NCBI GenBank assembly: GCA_020438355.1 | Contig: JAGQUT010000001.1 | Coordinates: 124,001-188,000 of the forward strand | Direction of reading: 5' to 3' | From: Solirubrobacterales bacterium | Lineage (GTDB): Bacteria; Actinomycetota; Thermoleophilia; Solirubrobacterales; 70-9 | DNA: 64,000 bases | Part shown: one piece after another, positions 26,194-35,517 of the stretch | Layout: each line of letters begins with the position of its first letter | Position numbering within the stretch: position 1 is the stretch's first letter | Notes under the pieces: model-generated | Seen by the model: the letters and a program-made list of their open reading frames with translations, nothing else | What the model was told of the DNA's origin: nothing | The model's database searches: none | Program-made: the position numbers and the translations under genes

Positions 26194-27456
26194 ATGGCGG
26201 CGATGCCTTACCCGACCGGAACAATCGTCAACGACGGCGGCCACCTCGAAATCGGTGGCTGCGACGTGATTGAGCTCGCGCGTGAGTTCGGGACCCCTGC
26301 TTACCTGTTCGCGGTCGACGAGATGCGGGATCGGGCACGGGCCTACCAGCGTTCCTTCGCTGCCCACACGGACCGCTTCGAGGTTCTCTTCGCGAGCAAG
26401 GCGCTGCCAGTCACAGCCGCTTACCGGCTATTTGCCGAGGAAGGCCTCTCCGTCGACGTTGCCTCGGGTGGCGAGTTGACCATGGCGCTCAAGGCCGGGT
26501 TCGACCCCGCGAAGATCTACATGCACGGCAACAACAAGACCGACGCCGAACTTGCCCTAGCCGGCGCATCCGGGGTGGGTCACCTGATCGTCGATTCCTT
26601 TGACGAGATCGAGAGGTGCGAGCGGGTTCTGGCCAAGGACCAGGACGTGCTGATCAGGGTCACTCCGGGGATCAAGCCTTCCACCCACTCGTTCATCCAG
26701 ACCGGCCAGCTCGACTCGAAGTTCGGGTTCGGCCTCGAAGACGGCACGGCCGCGCGAGCGATCGAACGTGTTCTCGAATCGGACCGGCTCAACCTGGTCG
26801 GTCTCCACTTTCACATCGGTTCCCAGATTTTCGAGATCGAGCCCTTTCGCCTGGCGGTCGAGGCACTCGGTGAACTCCGCGGCGAGTGGTGCGAGATTCT
26901 CGACTTGGGTGGAGGCCTTGGCATCTCCTACGGCGAAGGTGATTCGCCTCCCGAGATCGAGGAATACGTGAACCTGAAAGTTCAGGCGGTCCGTGACGTT
27001 TTCGGGGACGGGGTGAAGATCCTGATTGAACCTGGCCGTTCCCTGGTCGGAACCGCCGGCGTAACCATCTACACGATCGGCACGATCAAGGAGATACCCG
27101 GGGTTCGTACCTATGTGGCGGTCGATGGCGGCATGTCGGACAACCTGCGTCCGATGCTCTACGACGCCAAGTACACCGCCGTGATCGCCGATCGGGCCAA
27201 CGACCCAGCCGACACCCGGGTCACGGTTGCCGGTTCACATTGCGAGTCCGGGGATATCCTGATCCGAGATGTCGATCTTGCCGACCCCCGGGTGGGGGAC
27301 ATCCTGCTTACTCCTGCGACCGGCGCATACGGTCACTCGATGGCCAACAACTACAACGGCATGCCGCGACCCCCGGTGATCTTCTGCGAGAACGGCGAGG
27401 CCCGCGTGGTCGTGCGTCGTGAGAGCTGGGACGACCTGCTGACGAGGGACATGTGA
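26194..27456 (+). CDS. lysA: Diaminopimelate decarboxylase
   Basis: This PLP enzyme makes L-lysine from meso-diaminopimelate, the last step of lysine synthesis. The PLP Lys is in FASKALPV (about residue 69). Other motifs are HFHIGSQI, the glycine-rich phosphate site LDLGGGLGISY, EPGRSLVG and the Cys of GSHCESGDIL that acts at the partner active site. At about 420 residues the length is normal. ATG 26194 is chosen; ATG 26203 (MPYPTGT) is also plausible. The stop overlaps the GTG of hom (GTGA), so lysA-hom-thrC form an aspartate-family operon. Confidence 0.95.
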   Translation: MAAMPYPTGTIVNDGGHLEIGGCDVIELAREFGTPAYLFAVDEMRDRARAYQRSFAAHTDRFEVLFASKALPVTAAYRLFAEEGLSVDVASGGELTMALKAGFDPAKIYMHGNNKTDAELALAGASGVGHLIVDSFDEIERCERVLAKDQDVLIRVTPGIKPSTHSFIQTGQLDSKFGFGLEDGTAARAIERVLESDRLNLVGLHFHIGSQIFEIEPFRLAVEALGELRGEWCEILDLGGGLGISYGEGDSPPEIEEYVNLKVQAVRDVFGDGVKILIEPGRSLVGTAGVTIYTIGTIKEIPGVRTYVAVDGGMSDNLRPMLYDAKYTAVIADRANDPADTRVTVAGSHCESGDILIRDVDLADPRVGDILLTPATGAYGHSMANNYNGMPRPPVIFCENGEARVVVRRESWDDLLTRDM

Positions 27457-28679
27457 GCGAAACACTGAGAATCGGCCTGCTGGGCCGGGGCACCGTCGGG
27501 TCGGCCTTCGACGAACTTGTCACCGAGAGGGCGGAACAGGTTGAGGCAGCCACCGGCCGGCGACCCGAAATCACTGGCGTCCTCACCACCAGCCAGGGCG
27601 ATTTCGGCGAGATCCTGGCTGACGCGGACGTGATCGTGGAATTGATGGGCGGCACCGATACCGCCCGCGAACATGTTCTTGCCTCTCTCGGGGCGGGAGT
27701 TCCCGTGGTTACCGCCAACAAGCAGTTGCTGGCCCAGCACGGCCAGGAACTCTTCGAGGCAGCCGAAGAGGCTGGCGTCCAGCTCCGCTTCGAAGCCGCA
27801 GTCGCTGCCGTTGTCCCGGTGATCAGGGTAGTCCAGGAGAGCTTTGGTGCGGTCGAGTTCAACAAGGTCTTCGGCATCGTCAACGGCACAACAAACTTCA
27901 TCCTTTCCGAGATGGCCGCGACCGGCGCTTCTTACGCCGAAGTTCTGAAGCGCGCACAGGAACTCGGCTACGCAGAGGCAGACCCGACCGAGGATGTGAA
28001 CGGAGCCGATGCGGCAGCCAAGATGGCGATCCTCGCCCGGCTCGCTTTCCACACGCCGGTCACTCTTGACCAGGTCGACTTCGAGGGGATCGAGGACATC
28101 CAGCCGGACGACCTCGCGTACGCCAAGGAACTCGGCCTCTCCCTGAAGCTTCTGGGTGTTGCAGAGAAGTTCGAGAACGGAATAGCCGTCAGCGTCTATC
28201 CCTGCTTCCTGTACCCGGGCCATCCTCTCGCTCCGATCGAGGGTCCGTTCAACGCCGTGATGGTCGAGGCGCCCGAGATCACCGAGGTAACCATGTCCGG
28301 TCCCGGCGCGGGCGGCCTGCAGACCGCGGCGGCGGTGCTCGGCGACGTCGTCTCCGTCGCTGCCGGCAATGCACGCACCCACACCGCCGACCGGGACCTG
28401 CCCGTCCTTGACGATGTCGCTTCTTCCTTCTATCTCCACCTGGAAGTCGCCGATGAGCCTGGCGTGCTGGCGGAAGTCGCGAAGGTGCTTTCGGATGGTG
28501 GAGTCTCGGTGAAGAGCGTCGTGCAGCGCGGCCTGGGGGATGACGCCAGACTGGTGATGGTCATCCACCGCTGCCTGGAATCCGATTTCAAGGCAGCGGT
28601 CGCCGAGATCGCCCGACTCGACTCATTGAAGTCGGCACCCCGCTTCATCCGTGTAATCGAAGAAGAATTTGTCGCCTAG
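27453..28679 (+). CDS. hom: Homoserine dehydrogenase
   Basis: This 408-residue enzyme reduces aspartate semialdehyde to homoserine. It shows the NAD(P) motif GLLGRGTVGSA, the substrate region VNGTTNFILSEM, the catalytic KMAILARLAF region, and an ACT domain in the last about 80 residues (ADEPGVLAEVAKVLSDGGVS), which is the usual site of threonine feedback. GTG 27453 overlaps the lysA stop. thrC begins 7 bp later. Confidence 0.96.
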   Translation: MSETLRIGLLGRGTVGSAFDELVTERAEQVEAATGRRPEITGVLTTSQGDFGEILADADVIVELMGGTDTAREHVLASLGAGVPVVTANKQLLAQHGQELFEAAEEAGVQLRFEAAVAAVVPVIRVVQESFGAVEFNKVFGIVNGTTNFILSEMAATGASYAEVLKRAQELGYAEADPTEDVNGADAAAKMAILARLAFHTPVTLDQVDFEGIEDIQPDDLAYAKELGLSLKLLGVAEKFENGIAVSVYPCFLYPGHPLAPIEGPFNAVMVEAPEITEVTMSGPGAGGLQTAAAVLGDVVSVAAGNARTHTADRDLPVLDDVASSFYLHLEVADEPGVLAEVAKVLSDGGVSVKSVVQRGLGDDARLVMVIHRCLESDFKAAVAEIARLDSLKSAPRFIRVIEEEFVA

Positions 28680-28685
28680 GGAGTC

Positions 28686-29720
28686 ATGCCACAGCCACTG
28701 ATCGAGAGATACCGCGACAGCCTGCCCCTTGAGCCAGGCGACCCGGTCGTGAGCCTGAACGAAGGTTCGACTCCGCTCGTCGAGGCCCCGCGGCTCTCCG
28801 AGCGGGTAGGGGCCAGGGTGTGGCTCAAGGTCGAGGGCGCCAATCCGACCGGTTCATTCAAGGACCGCGGAATGACGGTAGCCGTCTCCCGCGCCGCCGG
28901 TCGCGGAGCCAAGGCGGTCATCTGTGCTTCGACCGGCAACACGGCCGCCTCGGCCTCGGCATACGCGGTGCGCGCCGGCTTGCGGGGTGCGGTGATCGTG
29001 CCGGAAGGCAAGATCGCGATCGGCAAGCTCGCGCAGTCGCTGATGCACGGCGCGAGGGTCGTCGCTCTCGAAGGCAACTTCGATGATGCCCTGACCATCG
29101 TTCGCCAGCTGGCCGAACGCAATCCGATCGAACTGGTCAATTCCGTGAACCCTTACCGGATCGAGGGCCAGAAGACCGCCGCCTTTGAACTGATCGACGA
29201 GCTGGGCTACGCGCCGGACGCCCTCGCCATCCCGGTAGGAAACGCCGGCAACGTGACCGCCTACTGGAAGGGTTTCCAGGAGAGGGGCACGGCCCCGATC
29301 TGTTACGGCTTCCAGGCTGCCGGGTCGGCACCTCTGGTCGACGGGGCGCCGGTTGCCAAACCTGAAACAGTCGCCTCGGCGATCAGGATCGGCAACCCGG
29401 CTCGCTGGGAGGAAGCGATGAATGCCTTCAACACCTCCCGGGGCAGGGTCGCGGCCGTCTCAGACGAGCAGATACTCGACGCCTACCACTGGCTCGCTTC
29501 GAACGAGGGCGTGTTCTGCGAACCCGCATCCGCGGCTTCGGTCGCCGGCATCCTGAACCACGGGCTGCCCACGGTAGAGGGAGTGGAGAAGCCCGAGACG
29601 GTCGTCTGTGTATTGACCGGCCACGGCCTGAAAGATCCCGACACGGCCCTCAGCACAGCGCCGTCGGTCATGAACTGCCCGAATGACATCGGAGCGGTCG
29701 AAGAAGCAGTCTTCGGCTGA
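28686..29720 (+). CDS. thrC: Threonine synthase
   Basis: This PLP-dependent enzyme converts O-phosphohomoserine to threonine. The PLP Lys is K59 in [25 protein letters not shown] (substrate phosphate loop) and the [12 protein letters not shown] phosphate-binding loop follow. At 344 residues it belongs to the short class-II type found in actinobacteria and Bacillus. It lies 7 bp after hom; homoserine kinase (thrB) is about 5 kb away instead of adjacent. Confidence 0.95.
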   Translation: MPQPLIERYRDSLPLEPGDPVVSLNEGSTPLVEAPRLSERVGARVWLKVEGANPTGSFKDRGMTVAVSRAAGRGAKAVICASTGNTAASASAYAVRAGLRGAVIVPEGKIAIGKLAQSLMHGARVVALEGNFDDALTIVRQLAERNPIELVNSVNPYRIEGQKTAAFELIDELGYAPDALAIPVGNAGNVTAYWKGFQERGTAPICYGFQAAGSAPLVDGAPVAKPETVASAIRIGNPARWEEAMNAFNTSRGRVAAVSDEQILDAYHWLASNEGVFCEPASAASVAGILNHGLPTVEGVEKPETVVCVLTGHGLKDPDTALSTAPSVMNCPNDIGAVEEAVFG

Positions 29721-29839
29721 GTTCCGCCTGCTCACCGAGCGAAAAGTTTCGCCGACTTCACCGCACCGGTACTGTTCCTGAGGTGTTTCGAATGTAGCTT
29801 CCGGCTGCTTCGGAAGGGAACCAGGGAAAAGGAGAGTTG

Positions 29840-31855
29840 ATGGGCGCGTTGAGGAGTCTTCGAATTCTTGTTGCGGTAATGGTCACGATGGCCGCGGGGC
29901 TGGTCGCTTCCGCTCCGGCATCTGCCGCCTTTGGCGATATTCCGACTTCCAATGTGACCGGACCGATCGCCGTCACGGCTGACTCCTACCCGTTCCTCGC
30001 CACCGATATCGATCTTGACCAGTACGGCTACGTCGAGCAGGAGTTCTTCCTGGAAGGCCTGGCGTACCGCTACGACACCTCGGTGGCGTTCAACCAGAAC
30101 GCTCCCCGTTACGAGACTGACGGACCGAACCTGGACGGGACCTATCCCTTCAAGACCAGGATCGTCGTTCGCAGGCCGGCCAATCCGGCCGACGCGAACG
30201 GTGTCGTCGTGGCCGAATGGAACAACGTGACTTCCACTCAGGATGTCGAGTTCAACTGGTTCGGAGATCCCTACTTCCTCCTCAAGAACGGCTACACCTT
30301 CGTCGGTGTCACCGCCCAGACTGTCGGCGTGACCGCGTTGAAGGCATTCGACAACGCCCGGTACGGCTCCCTTTCGGTGGGGCTGAGCGGAAACGCTCCG
30401 TCGGGCGCACCCACCGACAACGACGCGCTCTCGTACGACATCTACTCCTCCGTGGTGAAGGCTCTGAAGGGCGGACGCACCGGCGTCGACCCGCTGGGAG
30501 GGATTGCTGCGACCAAGGTGATCGCCTCGGGCGAGTCACAGTCCTGCAGCAGGCTTTCCTCCCACTACAACCGGATCGAACCGACCCACGACATCGTGGA
30601 CGGCTACCTGCTCACGGTCTGTAGTTCGCAGCTTCGCACCGACACACCCGGCCAGAAGGCGATCCGGATCATCAGCGAGTCGGAGAATCGCGTTCCCAGA
30701 ACCGAGGCTACCCTGCCGGACACTGACGGAATCCGTCACTGGGAAGTGGCTGGCGGCTCGCATCTGCCCCGCGTGGCCTGGGACAACCTCGACAACCTGC
30801 TGACCCGCGACTTCATCGAGGGGACGGCGAGTTGCCAGAAGTTCCCGCTTTCGCTGGTCAAGTGGCCTTACACCCAGAATGCGGCGATTGACGCTCTGGT
30901 CAGTTGGTCCGGTGGCGGGGCCGCCCCGCCGATCGCACCCCGAGGCGTCTACCAGGACACTCCGGCTGACCCGACCAATCAGCTGGTCAGGGACGAGTAC
31001 GGAATCGCCGAAGGCGGCATCAGGTACCCGGACATGACCGTCCCGACCGCCGTCAACGACGGCGTCAACACGATAGGCACCGGAGGCGGGTTGTTCTCCG
31101 CCTTCTGCCAGCTCTTCGGATCGTCGACCCCGTTCAGCTCCGAGGTCCTTCACACCTTGTACACCGATCACGCCGACTATCTGGCCCGCTACTCGCAGGC
31201 CGCCGACGATTTCGTCGGAACGGGCTTCATCCTCGCCGAGGATGCCGAGCGGCTGAAGCAGGACGCCCGCGAGTTCGCCCGTTTGCGTCCGTCGCTTCCG
31301 AGCGTGATCGGCAAGGTCAGCAACAAGGGCAGCTTCCAGTTGAACTGGATCGGAACAGAAGCGCCCGACGCCACCTTCCAGGTGCAGAAGACCAGCGTCA
31401 AGGGCAGCCCCAACTGGAAGAACCTTTCGGTGAAGAGCATCGCCGACGGTACGGCGACTCTTCAGAACGCCCCTCAGGGGACGAGCTACTTCCGGGTGAA
31501 CAGCACGACCGTTCTCCCGGGCACGAACATCTCCGCTCCGGAGACAGTCGTCACACCTTTCTCCGAGGCAAGCGTCGCCGTCAAGGTGGACCGCACCGGA
31601 CCGGCGAAGCCGAAGATCGTGCTCAAGGGCCGCAAGGTCAAGGGCTCCTACCGCGGGGCCGTCCGGGTCAAGGTGATCGGCAAGCCGGACCGCAAGCTGC
31701 CTGACGGCACCGCCGGAGTCGGCTTGAACCAGAAGTCTGTTCCGAAAACGCGCAAGGTGACCCGCAAGGGCAAGACGGTGATCAAGGTCCGGACCCGGGA
31801 CAAGCTCGGCAACCTCTCACCGGTCGCCAAGGTAGTAATCCGGATCGCCCGCTAG
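29840..31855 (+). CDS. Secreted alpha/beta-hydrolase-domain protein with basic C-terminal tail
   Basis: The 671-residue exported protein has a signal peptide (LVAVMVTMAAGLVASAPASA region) and a large domain resembling the Abhydrolase_10-type proteins annotated as 'alpha/beta hydrolase domain-containing protein'. Cues are VVVAEWNNVT, the nucleophile-like ASGESQSCSRL (about residue 231) and a His-containing WEVAGGSHLPR. The C-terminal about 170 residues form Fn3-like strands ending in a Lys/Arg-rich segment (KGRKVKGSYRGAVRVKV) that may bind anionic wall polymers. ATG 29840 has AAGGAG 5 bp upstream. Enzymatic activity is inferred. It appears to be a single gene. Confidence 0.8.
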   Translation: MGALRSLRILVAVMVTMAAGLVASAPASAAFGDIPTSNVTGPIAVTADSYPFLATDIDLDQYGYVEQEFFLEGLAYRYDTSVAFNQNAPRYETDGPNLDGTYPFKTRIVVRRPANPADANGVVVAEWNNVTSTQDVEFNWFGDPYFLLKNGYTFVGVTAQTVGVTALKAFDNARYGSLSVGLSGNAPSGAPTDNDALSYDIYSSVVKALKGGRTGVDPLGGIAATKVIASGESQSCSRLSSHYNRIEPTHDIVDGYLLTVCSSQLRTDTPGQKAIRIISESENRVPRTEATLPDTDGIRHWEVAGGSHLPRVAWDNLDNLLTRDFIEGTASCQKFPLSLVKWPYTQNAAIDALVSWSGGGAAPPIAPRGVYQDTPADPTNQLVRDEYGIAEGGIRYPDMTVPTAVNDGVNTIGTGGGLFSAFCQLFGSSTPFSSEVLHTLYTDHADYLARYSQAADDFVGTGFILAEDAERLKQDAREFARLRPSLPSVIGKVSNKGSFQLNWIGTEAPDATFQVQKTSVKGSPNWKNLSVKSIADGTATLQNAPQGTSYFRVNSTTVLPGTNISAPETVVTPFSEASVAVKVDRTGPAKPKIVLKGRKVKGSYRGAVRVKVIGKPDRKLPDGTAGVGLNQKSVPKTRKVTRKGKTVIKVRTRDKLGNLSPVAKVVIRIAR

Positions 31856-31890
31856 ATGTTGATAGGCAAGCGCCGAGGAGGCTGACCAAT

Positions 31891-32364
31891 ATGTCCAGTA
31901 GGACTCGAAGCATCGGTCTGGCCACGCTGTTGCTCGGGCTGCTGGTCTTGATGCCCGCTGGAACCTCGGGGGCGGCAACGGCCGGGGCGGACCGTTTTTC
32001 CCCCGGGCAGAATCAGCGCATCGCTGTCTTCGGGTCTCCCTTCGGCAAGATGATCTACAACTCCTCGAGGCAAGCCATCTACCAGTTTGACCGGGACAGC
32101 AAAGGCAAGAGCCGCTGTTACGGGTCGTGCGCAAAGCTCTGGCCCCCGGTTCTTACTCGCGGAAAGCCGAAGGCGATCAAGGGGGCCCGTGCGAATCTGC
32201 TGGGCACTTTCAAACGAAGGGGTGGAGCGAGGCAGGTCACCTACAACGGCTGGCCGCTGTACTACTACGCGCACGAACAGCCCGGTCAGGTCTTCTGTCA
32301 CAACGTTTTCCTGAACGGTGGCCTATGGAAGGTAGTGAGGCCGAATGGGAGTCTCGCCGAGTGA
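31891..32364 (+). CDS. Secreted Lipoprotein_15 (COG4315)-type protein, copy 1
   Basis: The 157-residue exported protein has a signal segment (IGLATLLLGLLVLMPAGTSG) and two secreted-repeat units of unknown function (PF03640-like). Typical parts are YQFDRDSKGKSRCYGSC, AKLWPPVLTRG, TFKRRGGARQVTYNGWPLYY and the final CHNVFLNGGLWKVV. The conserved Cys residues (CYGSC and CHNV) could form disulfides or bind a ligand. Its stop overlaps the start of a paralogue (GTGA), so the two are made together. Confidence 0.85.
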   Translation: MSSRTRSIGLATLLLGLLVLMPAGTSGAATAGADRFSPGQNQRIAVFGSPFGKMIYNSSRQAIYQFDRDSKGKSRCYGSCAKLWPPVLTRGKPKAIKGARANLLGTFKRRGGARQVTYNGWPLYYYAHEQPGQVFCHNVFLNGGLWKVVRPNGSLAE

Positions 32365-32909
32365 GTCGCACCTTCCTCAAGGCAGGGCTGGCATGTGGGT
32401 GTGTGGCTGCTGGCCTTCTTGTCACTTCGTGTGGCGGTTCCTCGAGTGATTCCGGCGAGCAACCTGGCTCAGACGCAACCGCGGCCGATGAGACAACGGT
32501 TACCGGGAAGGACCAACCCCAACCTTCGCCGAACACCGCGCCTCCGGCAAAGATGGGGATCGGAATAACTGTCGGTGAATCTCAGTTTGGCGACGTCCTC
32601 TTCGATGTCGACGAGAGGGCGCTCTACTACTTCGACAAGGAGAAGACAAGTCGTCCCGAGTGCTATGGGGACTGTGCCGTGGCATGGCCACCGGTTTTCA
32701 CTGACGGCATGCCAGTTGGTCAGGGCAACGTCGACGACGCTCTGCTCGGAACGACGAAGCGCCGCGACGGCAGGCTTCAGGCGAGGTACGACGGCAGGCC
32801 CCTCTACTACTATGTGGACGAACCCCCCGGACAGGTGCTCTGCCACAACGTCGACGAGTTCGGCGGACTATGGCTGGCGATCCAGCCCGACGGCCAGCCC
32901 GTTCCCTGA
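32361..32909 (+). CDS. Lipoprotein_15 (COG4315)-type lipoprotein, copy 2
   Basis: The 182-residue lipoprotein starts at GTG 32361, which overlaps the preceding stop. The N-terminus VSRTFLKAGLACGCVAAGLL leads to a lipobox VTSC, then a Ser/Asp-rich linker. The mature part shares with copy 1 the pattern YYFDKEKTSRPECYGDCAVA, WPPVFTDG, TTKRRDGRLQARYDGRPLYY, CHNVDEFGGLW. This copy is lipid-anchored while copy 1 is secreted, which suggests a tandem duplication followed by a change of location. Longer starts upstream overlap copy 1 and are rejected. Function unknown. Confidence 0.87.
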   Translation: MSRTFLKAGLACGCVAAGLLVTSCGGSSSDSGEQPGSDATAADETTVTGKDQPQPSPNTAPPAKMGIGITVGESQFGDVLFDVDERALYYFDKEKTSRPECYGDCAVAWPPVFTDGMPVGQGNVDDALLGTTKRRDGRLQARYDGRPLYYYVDEPPGQVLCHNVDEFGGLWLAIQPDGQPVP

Positions 32910-32945
32910 CCTTTCCGGTCGTCTGGCCTCTCGACGGCAACTCAT

Positions 32946-32990
32946 CGAGATTGAGTTCAACCGCAAATAGAGCGATTGAACTCAATCTCG
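32946..32990. terminator. Perfect 15-bp hairpin between convergent genes
   Basis: CGAGATTGAGTTCAA (32946-32960) and TTGAACTCAATCTCG (32976-32990) are exact reverse complements with a 15-nt loop. It sits between the lipoprotein gene and the convergent ABC permease. No long T-tract follows, so it is called a likely bidirectional terminator or mRNA 3'-end stabiliser. Confidence 0.7.
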
Positions 32991-33009
32991 GAGATTCGGC
33001 TAGCCCCGG

Positions 33010-33777
33010 CTAGCTCCGGAGCTTGTATCCGGATTTGAACATCCGGTAGTTGACCAGGGTCAGGGCCCCGGCTGCCGCGGTCAGTGCCGCGAGGCAGAGC
33101 CAGACGCTGATGTCGGCGATCCCCAGGAAGCCGTAACGAACCAGGGAGATCATGTAGTAGACCGGATTGAACTGGGTCAGTGTCTGGTAGGGCTCAGGCA
33201 GGAGCGACGCCGAATAGAACACGCCTCCGAGAAAGATCAGCGGCTGGAGGATGAAGGTCTGGGCGAAGGAGACATCGTCGAACTGTTCGGCCCTGACTCC
33301 CACGAAAACGCCGAGCTGGGCGAAGAACCAGCCGACCAGGAAAAGTGCCGGGAAAAGGATGTAAAGGTGCTTGACCGGCAGGTCGACCAGCAGGCTCGCG
33401 ACCGCGAACGTGATCATCGAGATCAGCAGGCCCCTGAAGAAACCACCCAGGGTGAACGCAAGCAGCAGCTGGCCGGGTGACGCGGGCGAAGAGAGCTGGT
33501 CATCGATCGCCCGCTGGAACTTTTGCTGGAGGATTGATGAAGCATTGTTCGTGAACGCGTTGATTGCGAAGGCCATCATGATCAGGCCGGGAATCACGAA
33601 CACCACGTACGAGTAGCCGTCGAGATCTCCGACCCTTGAGCCGAGGGCCGCGCCGAAGACCGAGATGTAGAGAAACGTCTCGAGCAGGGGCGCCCCGAGC
33701 GTCTGGCGCGGGATCTTCATGAAGCGGCTGACTTCTCGCCTGGTAAGCGAGACGAGACGAACCATTGTCGGACTCAC
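33010..33777 (-). CDS. ABC-2 type exporter permease
   Basis: This 255-residue membrane protein has about six helices (for example VVFVIPGLIMMAFAINAF, LLISMITFAVASLLVD, LYILFPALFLVGWFFAQLGV). The family motif near FNPVYYMISLVRYGFLG is typical of DrrB/NodJ-like ABC-2 permeases that export drugs, polysaccharides or lipids. GTG 33777 overlaps the stop of the ATPase gene by 4 bp (GTGA), so the two subunits are translated together. The substrate is unknown. Confidence 0.9.
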   Translation of the reverse strand: MSPTMVRLVSLTRREVSRFMKIPRQTLGAPLLETFLYISVFGAALGSRVGDLDGYSYVVFVIPGLIMMAFAINAFTNNASSILQQKFQRAIDDQLSSPASPGQLLLAFTLGGFFRGLLISMITFAVASLLVDLPVKHLYILFPALFLVGWFFAQLGVFVGVRAEQFDDVSFAQTFILQPLIFLGGVFYSASLLPEPYQTLTQFNPVYYMISLVRYGFLGIADISVWLCLAALTAAAGALTLVNYRMFKSGYKLRS

Positions 33778-34574
33778 TGTGCGTCCTCCAGATCGCCCCC
33801 GACATGGGCCCGTGAAAGCTCCTTGCGACCGACCAGTTCCAGGTAGGCATCCTCGAGGCTTCCGACACCAAACCTTTCGGCCAGCTCGTCACTCGAGCCG
33901 TGGTCGACGATCTCACCCCCGTTGATGAAGGCGATCCGGCTGCATAGCTGTTCGGCTTCCTCCAGGTAATGGGTGGTCAGCAGGATCGTCGTCCCTTCCG
34001 TGTTCACCTGCTGGACGTAATGCCAGAGCTCCAGCCTCAGCTCCACATCCACGCCGGCGGTCGGCTCATCGAGAATCAGCAGGCGCGGCTTGTGCATGAG
34101 GGCACGCGCGAGGATCACCCGGCGTTTCATTCCCCCGGAGAGCTCCCTTGTCCGGTCGTTTCGCTTCTCCGTGAGGGAGAACGACTCGAGGAGCTCATCA
34201 ACCCGCTCGCGGCGCTCCCGTTTACCCATGCCGAAATACCCGCCGTGAAGGTCAAGGGTCTCCTCAACCGTCAGGAACCAGTCCAGATTGATGTCCTGAG
34301 GGGCTAGGCCAACTGCCTCCCGGGCCTCCCGGTAGTCGTTCACCGCGTCGTTACCGAAGATCCGGATCGAACCGGAAGTCGGATTGGCCAGCCCGGTCGA
34401 GCAGTGGATCAGGGTCGACTTGCCTGCTCCGTTTGGTCCGAGCAGACCAAAGAATTCGCCGTCGGCGATCTCCAGCGAGACACCCTTCAGGGCTTCGGTG
34501 CCGGTCGGGTAGCGCTTGACCAGGTCGGTGATCTGGAGGGCAGGGGCGGGGGGAGAAGAGGGGGACGATTGCAC
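33774..34574 (-). CDS. ABC exporter ATP-binding protein
   Basis: This 266-residue ATPase pairs with the downstream ABC-2 permease. Walker A is GPNGAGKST, the signature is LSGGMKRR, Walker B is LLILDEPTAGVD and the switch His is in LLTTHYLEEAE. The DrrA/NodI-like organisation and the EPTAGVD block fit drug, polysaccharide or lipid export. GTG 34574 starts a slightly Ser/Pro-rich N-terminus. It is transcribed divergently from thrB. Confidence 0.93.
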   Translation of the reverse strand: MQSSPSSPPAPALQITDLVKRYPTGTEALKGVSLEIADGEFFGLLGPNGAGKSTLIHCSTGLANPTSGSIRIFGNDAVNDYREAREAVGLAPQDINLDWFLTVEETLDLHGGYFGMGKRERRERVDELLESFSLTEKRNDRTRELSGGMKRRVILARALMHKPRLLILDEPTAGVDVELRLELWHYVQQVNTEGTTILLTTHYLEEAEQLCSRIAFINGGEIVDHGSSDELAERFGVGSLEDAYLELVGRKELSRAHVGGDLEDAQ

Positions 34575-34641
34575 CCGTCAATCTTTAGCAGGGAGAAAAG
34601 GCCGGGTCCCGGTCCGGCTGCGGGTCAGTTAGGTTTCCCGG

Positions 34642-35517
34642 GTGACTGAAAGGCATCGCCTAGTGAGGGTCCCCGCCTCGTCGGCCAATCTCGGGCCCGG
34701 TTACGACGTGATGGCGGTCGCCCTCGACGTTCACCTTGAACTCGAAGTGAAGGAGACCGGCCAGTTCTCGGTTTCCTGCGACGGCATCGACGTGCCGACT
34801 GACCGCAGCAACCTGCTGGTCCAGGCTTTCGAGACGCTGCAGCCGGCCGATGGGATCTCTTTCCGTATCGGGGGCGACATACCCCTGGCCCGAGGGATGG
34901 GCTCAAGCGCCGCCGCGATTGTCGCCGGACTCGTCGCCGCAGACCACATGTTCGAACTTGGTCTCGAGAGGCAGGACCTCCTGGAGCGTGCCACAGCCCT
35001 CGAAGGCCATCCCGACAACGTGGCAGCAGCGATCTGTGGTGGCTTCGTGGTCTGCACCGCGGGCCCCCGACTCACCGCAACCGTAATCAACGCTCCCGAA
35101 GGTCTCGAGGGAATCCTGGTGATTCCTCACGAGGAAGTCTCCACCCGGCTCGCCCGGGAGGCGATTCCCGACCAGATCCCGATCACCGACGCGGTTGCGA
35201 ACGCGGCCTCAGCTGCCCATCTCGCGCTTGGCCTGAGCCGGGCTGACTTCGACCTGATCGGGATGGGCCTCCACGACAGGCTCCATCAGGAAAGGCGCCG
35301 ACACCTGTTTCCGAAGTCGATGGAGATCGTCGAGGAGGCCGGTGAGATGGGTGCGATCGGTGCGACCATCTCGGGGGCTGGACCGACCGTGCTGGTCTGG
35401 ACTGGCTGGCAGGAGACCGGCGGGGTGGTTGAAAAGCTCCGAGAGCGCTGCGAAGGATGGGCGAGTGTGAAGCGGGTCGGGTTCAGTCCGCTGGGAGCCG
35501 ACGTACCCGAGCTCTGA
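34642..35517 (+). CDS. thrB: Homoserine kinase
   Basis: This 291-residue GHMP-family kinase phosphorylates homoserine for threonine synthesis. Its motifs are VPASSANLGPGYDVMAVAL (motif 1), the ATP loop PLARGMGSSAAAIVAGLVA (motif 2) and AIGATISGAGPTVLVW (motif 3). It is separated from hom-thrC by about 5 kb of secreted-protein and transporter genes. A membrane-protein gene starts within its stop codon (TGATG). The start is GTG 34642. Confidence 0.95.
   Translation: MTERHRLVRVPASSANLGPGYDVMAVALDVHLELEVKETGQFSVSCDGIDVPTDRSNLLVQAFETLQPADGISFRIGGDIPLARGMGSSAAAIVAGLVAADHMFELGLERQDLLERATALEGHPDNVAAAICGGFVVCTAGPRLTATVINAPEGLEGILVIPHEEVSTRLAREAIPDQIPITDAVANAASAAHLALGLSRADFDLIGMGLHDRLHQERRRHLFPKSMEIVEEAGEMGAIGATISGAGPTVLVWTGWQETGGVVEKLRERCEGWASVKRVGFSPLGADVPEL

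Noticed and set aside
27351-28568. 405-codon antisense frame over hom
   Set aside because: Overlaps a certain gene (hom) completely, has no ribosome site and no recognisable domain.
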